In this document: positions 11,677 to 21,500 of the stretch, piece by piece
Layout of the letters: each line of letters begins with the position of its first letter
Numbering within the stretch: position 1 is the first letter of the stretch
Origin: Ditylenchus dipsaci
Lineage: Eukaryota; Nematoda; Chromadorea; Rhabditida; Anguinidae
Direction: 5' to 3'
DNA: 64,000 nt
NCBI GenBank assembly: GCA_004194705.1
Contig: SADC01001277.1
Location: forward strand, 62,001-126,000
Position numbers and translations under genes: made by a program
The notes under the pieces: generated by a model
The model's input: the letters and a program-made list of their open reading frames with translations, nothing else
Database searches by the model: none
Told to the model about the DNA's origin: nothing

Positions 11677-12145
11677 TTTTTATAAAAGAGACTTGTTTCC
11701 TTTCATCCATTCTTGACCGGATTAAAATTCCCGCCGAAAAATATAATTTTTCAACCTTGGTTTGTAAGGTTATAAATAGGAGTAAAAGCACTTCTTTTTC
11801 AACAAAAGTTTCACCAGAATTGGCTCTTGATCAAAATTTTGAGTTTTAATTATTTTCTGATACTAACAAAATTTGACCTACAGTCTGCAAAGTGGCATGC
11901 CCGTCGCCAATAGGAATATTCTGAAAGGCGGGTATCAGGTCGATTCAAAAAAGAATTAGTTTGAAGCTCCCTCCAACAAAAAGTGATCGGTTCCATTGCT
12001 ATTGGAATTATATTTTTCATTAATGATTATTCAGCCACTAGTTTTAAGCCTGTCAAAAGTTTAAGATAATTTTATATAAGTTTTTATTATTTTATATAAG
12101 TTATTTTATATAAAATCCCCAAAAAATTAATGCGTGTATCAGTAA

Positions 12146-12151
12146 TTTATT
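12146..12151 (-). promoter_or_regulatory. Polyadenylation signal of the four-helix gene
   Basis: AATAAA on the minus strand, about 50 bases beyond the stop codon at 12198. Confidence 0.5.
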
Positions 12152-12197
12152 TGCAACACCATAAAATACATAAATAGAAAAACAAAAACTTGATTTT

Positions 12198-13752
12198 CTA
12201 ATAAAAATAACAATTATCCTGAATGGTGATGACAAACCCATGACTACGGTCAATTTCTGCCACAGCACTCAACACTAGCTTTCTGGCTATCAAAAGAATT
12301 AGTAAAATCACACCCATCATTAAGTTTAAGCGTCCACTAAATTGGAAGTAGTCTGCATCTTTAGGCTCCAAATACACCTCATTATAGACGGTAATATAGG
12401 CTTGAGGATAAGTCCAGGCTAACATATTGTTGATCACAAACAGGACACACACTAGAAGCATTAAACAACCTGATAAAAAATAGATATAAAGTTTTAAAAT
12501 AATTGAAAATTTATCCTGTGAAAACTTTTACGATCGTTTTGCATTTAAATGCTAAACTTAATATCGAATAACAATTATCACAAATTGCTTAGCTCAAAAA
12601 TGTCCGAAAATATATTTTTTAGGCGCTTTGGATGCCAAACATACTTAAAGGGGATGCCCCTGCGCGCCACAGAGAAAAGGCGGGGGACCAGCAGCTCTTT
12701 TTCTTTCTCGAACATCTCTCATATGCGTTACTGTCCTAATTTTTTTATTTGTCTGCCTAGTTTCTAAAAGTAGTATAAGGTCATAAATATCAGATTTGAT
12801 GCAAAACGAGTGAAAAATGGCTCGACTCAAAAAAATTTGATGTTCCCCGCCTTAAATTTTCAAAACGCACAGGCATGCCTTTTTTAAATATGTTTTTAGG
12901 TGACAGTCAACATTTTCCCCAAACATTTTTCGATGAAAATTTGACTTTTTGTCTTGTAGTAAGGTAATTTAAGTTAGGTAATTTAACCGAAAAGGGTACC
13001 TGGATACTCTGAAAAAGGGAATTTGAAACAATTTTGTTTAACTGAGGCTATCCTATAAAGAAACTCTAGTAAGCATGCCTTTTTATGCGCCCAGAAGTCA
13101 CTTTAGAGTGATTCGTGTCTAAGGTATGTGTGCGCGCGCATCTCAAGCCCATTTTGTCTTGTTTTCCCCTTGTGCCCCCTTCGAAACACAGGGGTATGAA
13201 ATAAAATACAAGCCAGTCTAACAGTCTTATCCAAATTTCAACCAGATGTGTTAATTTGTTGTCGAGTTTTGATGATTTTGTCGTTTCTTGTTAGATGTTT
13301 TAACCAATAAACGTTATGCATCTACAATAACAAAGAAATGCTCAAACTGTTCTCTTTGAATGAAAAATTTCGCCAAAAAGCTAAAATACAAGTAACAAGG
13401 TGAGGTCAAAATAAATTACGCTGCAAATTCGGAACATCTCGTAAGTCATTAACTTGTAAGTCATATCTTACATTAAAAACTAGGTAAATCCAGAACATAT
13501 ACTTGTTTCTGTGCAATAGTCCGACCAGCAGAGCCATAGGAAAACCGGCCAAACAAAATCCCAGCACTCCGAGAACAAATTTGAGGATAGAAAAATTGTT
13601 GTTAAAAGAAGTCACCAGTAGAATGGAAGTACTTATAGACAATACAGCTAGTTCAATCAAACCATACACACCGGCTTTTACCTAGAACATTTTCGAAGGT
13701 TAGAAAAAACAAAATTCTGAAAAAGACTTACTCGATAATTCTTGTAAAACAT
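12198..13752 (-). CDS. Small four-helix membrane protein, function unknown
   Basis: Three exons on the minus strand: 13732-13752 (seven codons from ATG), 13420-13681 and 12198-12469. They encode about 184 residues. The first donor is CGA|gtaagt. The second needs GCAGC|gtaatt, the site that keeps phase with the last exon. The chain has four strongly hydrophobic segments: GVYGLIELAVLSISTSILLV, a second from FVLGVLGFCLAG, a third from CLMLLVCVLFVINN and a fourth from MMGVILLILLIARK. A short extracellular or lumenal loop with PKDADYFQFSGR lies between the last two. I do not recognise a named family, though small four-helix proteins of this kind are common in nematodes. It converges on the cystinosin gene, 640 bases apart. 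Its second intron contains a TTAA MITE. Confidence 0.75.
12649..12883. repeat. TTAA-flanked MITE (copy 2)
   Basis: 235 bp, ends AGGGGATGCCCC and GGCATGCCTT, with TTAA at 12645-12648 and 12884-12887. Internal blocks such as GAGAAAAGGCGGG and AAAGTAGTATA match copy 1 at 2.9 kb. It lies in the second intron of the four-helix gene. Confidence 0.8.
13069..13145. repeat. Dispersed repeat, copy also at 17.04 kb
   Basis: Contains GAGTGATTCGTGTCTAAGGT, matched with few changes at about 17069-17090 in the same orientation (ATGCATCCAGAGCCAC... there). No ends or coding sequence identified. Confidence 0.5.
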
Positions 13753-14148
13753 GGTTTATTGATGGGATTGTAACCACTTGAATATGAGGTGGCATTATTG
13801 TGAAGTGAAATAGCAAAAGTGATGATTCACTGATTGGTTTAATAAGCATAATTTATACTGGTAATTTTTTTTTCATTATTGTGCTACAATTAGTGCAAAA
13901 GAAAGATGGAATGGCTAAGTATAAAAGTATTAACTTCAGGACGAGCACGTTGACATTGTCGCCGCCGACAACGCTGACCGCTTTGTGGTCATCATTGAAG
14001 AAGTTTGAATTTGGAGTACAATGGATTACGGCCCTAAAGTGCTGCAATTTTTTTAAAAGTTAATCTTTTTGGGATAGGTTTTACAATTGTTGAAATCGAA
14101 CTCATTGAGCAAAAAAATAAAGTAAAACTTACTGCTGATCAATATTAA

Positions 14149-14570
14149 GGGGGGGGGGCTTCTACGGCTATTTTTTGACATTGACTGCTACTTCACTTCA
14201 CATACATTTTTTTAACATATTTTGTTTTCTTATCTCAAATGTTTTCACACCGTTTTGTAGCTGAAATTTTTCTCTATCGATTCAGTGGTCAAACAGCCTA
14301 ATTGAAAATAATTTTTGAGAAAATCAAAACAAGCTCACACTAAAACCGTGGTTTTTCACCTAGGTGTTTTTATTGGAGTTCCACCTTATATTTGGTGTTA
14401 TTTTCTCGAAAATTGTTTTTAATCAGGATGTTACCACTTAATCGAAAGAGAAAAAAGTCAGCTACAAAACGGAGTAAAAACATTTGAGATAAGAAAACAA
14501 AATATGTTGAAAAAATGTATGTGAAGTGAAGTAGCAGTCAATATCGAAAAGTAGCCGTAGAAGTCCCCCT
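14149..14570. repeat. Palindromic MITE
   Basis: Arms about 14149-14340 and 14400-14570 mirror each other. Termini are a G run plus CTTCTACGGCTA, mirrored as TAGCCGTAGAAG plus C run. TTAA stands at the left edge (14145-14148) and TTTA at the right, so a decayed TTAA duplication is possible. Confidence 0.75.
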
Positions 14571-15510
14571 TTTATTCTGTGCGCATATATTTAATACTTT
14601 TGTGACATTTCTTAAATGCTAACTTTTTTAAATTTTTTTGCAGTTTGTGACACACGCGTGAGTCTTTCCAAACGTGCACTAGGCTAGCCTCGCCTAAGGT
14701 TTCGACAACATTAAAAAATCAAAAACATGCACCGAAACCAAAGACGATAATAAATAAAATTTGAACGTCGCGAACTCAAACAAATGGCACAAAAAAGAAG
14801 CAAACGCCCGTGTGCTTTTTATTTTATCTGGTCATTTAATGTTAGAAATTTTAAAAATAATATTTTTTCATGTATTTGGCTGTGTCCATAGTCATGTTGA
14901 CACCTAGAGGTCAACATTCTTTAAAGTGCTAAAATAACAACCTTTTGTAAGAGAAAGTGCCAAATCTGATATTTCCGACCGCCCACCCTTCAACTTTTCG
15001 AGCTCTACAAGATGGTTTTTACGGAAATTTCAAATCTTGTCTCTGCAAATGTTGAGCCTATGTTGACTCCCGTTGACCCCTCAACATTTTTCACACACCT
15101 ATTTTTATGCGTCAAATTTTCATAAGCCACTCTGAAAAACTGCCTGTATTTTTTTTGGTGTAGAGCTCAAAAATTTGCCTTAGGGTCATAAATATCAAAC
15201 TAAAAAAAATATTAAGAAAATTATTGACATTTTTTGAATTTAAGAAAATGTTGACCCTAAATCTTGAACCCGACTATGGACAGGGTTAACTTTTCCATTT
15301 TTCAAGTGAATAGACTGTCGCTTTGGGCAGATGTTGTTTGCTCTAGACTGTCCATCTAGCTTTTCCTTGTAATTTCATGTCCTTGGCAAAGCACAACAGT
15401 GGTAGTCTAGGAAACGTCAACCTGTTTTGGGTAGAGCGCAAACCTTAATTCTTTCTGCATCTCCAATTGAAACTGTATTTATTGCCCTCCAACTTTCGAT
15501 TTTGTATTTA

Positions 15511-18500
15511 ATGGAGCGTCAACTACTTCTAACATCTCAGCAAAATTACAACCGCCTTAAACACAAATTTGAGCAGCTGATGGAAAGCAGAGACAAGGAA
15601 AGAAATCAATGGAACAAGGTAAATAGTATAATAGTTTGGAGTCAGTGTAAATTATTTTTTCATAATAGGATGGTAGTTAATCTCTTAACTAATTAGCCTT
15701 AATCCGTTTTTAAAACAAGGTGTAAATGAAATTCAGTACCTGATTTCTTAAATTAGCTTTTGATTTATCTATTGTAATTTATCTATTGACTTTTAATTTA
15801 TCTATTGACCGACCTTGTAGAATTCCATTTACCTACAAAATGAAATCATTAAACACTAGACCAAATTATCACGTGAATCTAAAAGCTGTCTAAAATGAAG
15901 CTCCAAATTTTGTTTTTATTTTCGTTTTTTTCTTGAAACTTAGTCTGTACTACCGGATAAAGGTGTTACACAAAAATATTTTTCCAAGTTCATAAACCAT
16001 GTTTTCCAAACCCATACGTAGTACCATGTTTCCTCTAAAATAAGCTCCGAGGCTTCTATTTTATGGATGCCCTTCAGGAGAGGGCTTATATTAGAGAGGG
16101 TTAGTGACTGTTATTTTGTGAACTCGTCGCCCCAAAGGCGCGAAATTTTTTTTAGGTATTCTCTCTCCACTTATAATCCTTCCCATAAAATTGCGAAAAT
16201 CCTAAAACTAACTCTGGGAACCTCTGTCTACTTCATTCAAAAATTGCTGAAAAATAATTGCACGAGTTAGGAATCGAACCTGCGACAAACGAAACCCTAT
16301 TGCACTAGCTCTTTAAAAATAAAACGATTTTGTTGCAAAACTACGGTGATTTCAAATGGCTAAAGAAAGTTTCTCAAAAATGAAAATTGTCAAGACGAAC
16401 CTTTTTAAACGAAACTTCTCAAAAGTTTGCCTTGGTCCCTCCCTGTAATGCAAATAGTGAAGAATTCAGATTTTTTTGCTAAAAGTGGTAAAATGTATAA
16501 ATAAATAGTGGCGCTACTTTGATATACCCCCCCCCCCTTCCCCCTAATAGCTTTTTTAATATACCCCTCCCCGGTCCTCGGACCTTCTTTGATTACGAAA
16601 ACAGTATTTTTGACCCAAGAAAATTCTTTGTCTGAAAGGTATGCACGAAATTAAGAATCTAAAATTCATCACTTTCCGTGTGAGACTGACACTGTTTCAA
16701 TAACTAAAGGATCAAATTGAATTGTTGCCCATAAAGTCTTAATTCTTGCCCCTTTTTAATTATTTCTTGCCTCTTTTCAAATTTCGAAAAAACTGAAATG
16801 TTGCCCCTTTTTCTGAAATTTTGCCCCTTTTTAATCAAAAGCGGGTGAGTTCCTCCGATTTTCATCGAAGCCGCCGAATCAGAAAAATGTACCCGATTTT
16901 TGATAAAAAGGGGGTAAGATTTCAGAAAAAAGGGTAAGATTTCAGTTTTTTTATTTGAAATTTGAAAAACGGGCCAGAAATAATTAAAAAGGGCAAGAAT
17001 TCAGACTTTAGGGCATCGATTACATCCATAACTAAAAAGCATATTTTTTCATGCATCCAGAGCCACTTTTGAGTGATTTGTGTCTTAGGTATGTGTGTGT
17101 AAGCATCAAAACACCAAGCCCTTGAAGGGGGCGCAGGGGGTTGAGAGTTAGAGATGCACGCACTCACTTAACTTAGACATGGTTCCGAGAAGTGCTCTTG
17201 ATCATAAAATGCAATACAATCTATTTTTGCCTCTGCCCAAGTTTAAAAACACGGTGTAACAATCAAAAAGGCTTCAAAAAATCAAACCCTTATTATTCCC
17301 TTCCCCTCCCAATACAGCCCATAATCCCTTTAAAATTTCTTTTTCGGTCCTTTTATAGCAAAATCATCACTCAAACATGGTTTTTTAGACACTCCCCAAA
17401 AATCATGATTTTTAAGGGGGTTTTTTAACTGGCTATATCATAGTAGCGTCCAAATAGTTTTGAAACTTTCAGACAAAAAATTACAAAAAAACAGCAGGGG
17501 AATCAAGGCAAATTTTTTAAAAATTTTTTAGTTTTGTTTAAAAAAGTTTCGCCTTGACAAGTGTAGTTTTGACAAAACCTACGTGTGAGAAGTTTAATTT
17601 TTGAGAAAGTTTCTCTAGCGTTTCAATTAGCCAAATAATTGGTCTATCTTATATTGATTCTGAAAATTTTCTGTAATCCTGAAAAAATTCTACAACAAAA
17701 TTAAAAGTCGCTTTAGTTTAGCTGACCTTATCAATATTTCTATAAACTGTAAGCTTCAGCAACATCGAAATAATTTTACAAATTTCTCACATTTATTACC
17801 AAATTTTTTCAGGAGTTAACAGTAAGAATTTCTCAAGAGCAGCGCTTGCAAAAAGAGATGGAAGGTGTAAAAAGTTTTGTGCAGGGCTTATTGGAAGAGT
17901 TGACGGTTGAAAAAGAGTATCGCTCTCAACTGTTTGAAGAGTTTAAGGTAAATTAGTTAACACTATTCAATAGCCTCCTTACCTAGTCAGCTATGTAGGC
18001 AAAGACACTCGGGGAAGTGCATAATCTCTACAGGACACAATTGGAGACTCTGGCTGAAGACTTCTCTTCTACTCGAGAGCAATGTCAAAAACTGTTGCAG
18101 TTAAACTCTTTGTTGGAAACTGAGTGCCGAACTTTGGAGGAAAAGAAGAAACAAGATATTGTGGAACACCAAATAAAGATGAGACAACTTTCTGAAACTC
18201 ATGGACAAGACTTGCTTGAAATGCAAAAGCAACATAGGTGCGCATGCTGTAATGCATTTTGACTTGCATTTGAAACCACATTTATGGAGAGATAAATGCT
18301 TATGTTTTCGTACACAATGGCGGACTGTAAATTCAACAATCCTCACTCGACAATGCCCACTACGCACGAGTGAGGACTGTGAGTGAAGATTGTTATTTTT
18401 TTCAACATTTTAAATTCATACCAACCCGATATATAGCCTATCTGGTAGCCCTGAATCTCAGCTACAAGATGGCACCAAAATAATAACTTTCGGAATTTTA

Positions 18501-21500
18501 ACACGAAAGGGCCGACTGCGATAGACTGTCATATCTCCGTTTAACACCGTGATACTTGATTAATAATTGTAGAGAAATTCAAGGGCTACAAGGTAGGCAA
18601 AAAATCATCACAAACATTCAACAAAAGTCACTCAGAAATTTTAGGAGAAGCGGTAGAACCAGCTGTTTTCCGGGCATTGAAATTTGAAGGACACCTTTTC
18701 TTAACTTATCCCTGTCGAATTTTCAATGAAAATTTTGGTAACAATATATCGATTTTATCGATCGATAGAAATCTCAAAATTTTCTGTAACACCACCCACT
18801 CACTTTCAAGGTACTGCTCTCTTGAGAAGGTTCGACAAAAACAACAGAAAGTACAGACAAAAAACATCAGACACAATAACAAAAACGACTGATAACAATA
18901 TAACACAACTTCCCTCTCGAGACACAAACACAAAAAATTATTTGAATTTAAAACAAGGCCCAATTTCAAATTCCTCTAAATGACCACCTCCTAAAAACGA
19001 CAAGATCCCCAGGTTCCGGTCCTCATTAAAAACTGATTTTTTTTTAAAGAAAGCTGTGATTCTGCGCAACGTTTTAAGTGTGATCTGTTTGAAATCCATT
19101 GACAACAACTACGAGATTTCGACTCTCAAAACCCGCCAATTTTCTCTCTAAACTTGAAAATTGAAACCAAAAAAAACCAAAATCTGAAATCACCATTCAA
19201 CTCCTGAGATTCTAAGCTTCAATGTAAGAAAAAAATTGACCGAAAAAGCAAACAAAAACAATCCAAAAAATCAAAAATATCGATTGTCGACAGACACGCA
19301 AATATCTATAATAGTATTTGCCATGTGTCAGTTTTACCATTTTTCTTAAAAAAATTCTACAGCCTCGGGGTTGCGTCGTCTTCAATAAAATTTTGCATTT
19401 TCTCAATCTACTTTTTATTCTTCTACCAAAAAATTGTGAGCGAAGTGGGTAAACTGTAAAAAAAGTTTTCGTATGAAAGTTGAATTTTCACTGACTCCTA
19501 GGTCAAAATATCGGCTATTTTTTCAATGTTTGTAAAAATTATTTTATTTTTGAAGCTAAAATCAAAAAAGGGCTCTGTTAAGTCGTAGCTTAGAGTCTAA
19601 TGTGTCTTTTAAAAATTAGATCTTTTGGGATGGTACATGGGTTCTCAAGTTATGAAATTTTTAAAGTTGCTAGCAGTAAAAAATAAGCGAGAAATGGCGG
19701 TTTTTTCAATTTTTGTGCAAATTATTTTATTTTTCGATTCAAACCAGAAAAAAGCTCTTTTACGTTGTGATAAGAGTTTGAGGTATTTTAAGTGAAAAAT
19801 AGTCTTTAATAGCGAGAAATAAACCCGTTGCTAAATGTTGGAACATTTTTAAGTCAAGAGCTTTTGCTTTTCTTTTTGCTTTTATACTCATGTCCAAACT
19901 TACTAGTAGTACAGGGTCCAATATCCACCCATCAAAGGATGCCGCCTTTTTGCCCTATACCTATGGGGCACTTTCAAAGAGACGCCCTGAACCTATCAGG
20001 CACTTTCTGATGTGGTGTGGGCGGAGCCTAAAGCACTCCCTCAAACCAAAAGCACTACCCTCAAAAAATGTCGACCCATACCTATGGGCACTTTGATTTC
20101 GCTCTCCACTCCATTCAGACGAAAGTGCCCCATAGGTTCAGGGCGTCTCTTTGAAAGTGCCCCATAGGTATAGGGCAAAAAGGCGGCATCCTTTGATGGT
20201 GGATATTGGACCCTGTACTACTCTTACTCTCAAAGTGATTTTCACGCGCGTTTTCTATTTTATTGGAAAAGTTTAATTTTAACTCGCATTTTTTGAGAGA
20301 AAAAGTTAGCGTAGAATTTTAGCTATCGATGAAAAAAACAGATTTCACAAAAAAAATCATATTAATCAGAGTTATAGCAATTTCAAGTTTGGAAAACACG
20401 AAACAGAGGAAAATTTGAGAAGGAATTCGGAAAAAGGAAGTCGCTAAAACTGCCTGGAGGATATCCTAAACGCTTGAAGGGTGTCCAACCTCCTGGAGAG
20501 GAGTTTGTTCCAACCCCTTGGAATGTACCCTAAACACTCAGAGGGTAAGCAGACTCTTCGAAGGCACGCTAAACGCATTACTTAACTCTTAAACCAACCC
20601 TGTGGGTGTATGTATGCTCTACTTCTTTTTATTCTTCTAATAATTTGGATAACGAAGTCCAAAAACGTCGTAGCGGAGGATCTTAGCAATCTTATTACCA
20701 ATCTTTTTCAAATCATACTCCGCTAAGACTATGTATTAATTTATCAGTTTCACATGTATTTTGTGATCGATTTACTACTGTTAATGGGTACAAACTGATA
20801 GAGGCGCCGATAGGCGCCTTTTGATCTTAGTCTCTAATACTGTATGAAAGATTCGCTTATTGTCTTGTGAGTTTTTGCTTTAATTCTGTTGCTTTTTTCC
20901 TGCTGATCTTTTTGGTATATTATCAGCAAAAATTTTGATTGAAAATTTGACAGGGATAAGCTAAGAAAAGGTATCCTTCGAATTTCAATGCCCCGAAAAC
21001 AGCTGGTTCTACCGCTTCTCCTGTCAGAATCTGTCACTCAGAAATCCTTTAATTTCTGAGTGACTTTTGTTTAATATTTGTGATGATTTTTTGCCTGTCT
21101 TGCAGCCCTTGAATTTCCCTACAAGTGTTGATCAAGTATCATGGTGTTAAACGGTGGTATGACATGTCTTGAGCAGCTTGAGTGTAATTTTGTCAAGTGA
21201 GAAAATTTTGGTTTTTATATGGTTCCGTAGGTGGTCTCACTTTAATGGTTTCATATGTAGGCAAACGAAATACTTTTAGAAAGCCCAGACAAAGGGCTTT
21301 CTTATGAGCATAAAAAATGATAAGCTAGGTCATTTCACTGCTTAGTAGCCTGAAGAAGAAACTATTCCTTTTTCAAATACCGTATTTCCTCTAATATACC
21401 GACATGTCGGTTTATTTTTCAACCCCTCAAAAATCGTGAAAATTTTGGGTCGATCTCGACAATTTTGGATGAAGATCCAAAATCGAAAAAGCGGAATCGA

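Noticed and set aside
11411..11791. 126-codon minus-strand frame
   Set aside because: It is antisense to the last exon and 3' flank of cystinosin, whose plus-strand exons are well supported.
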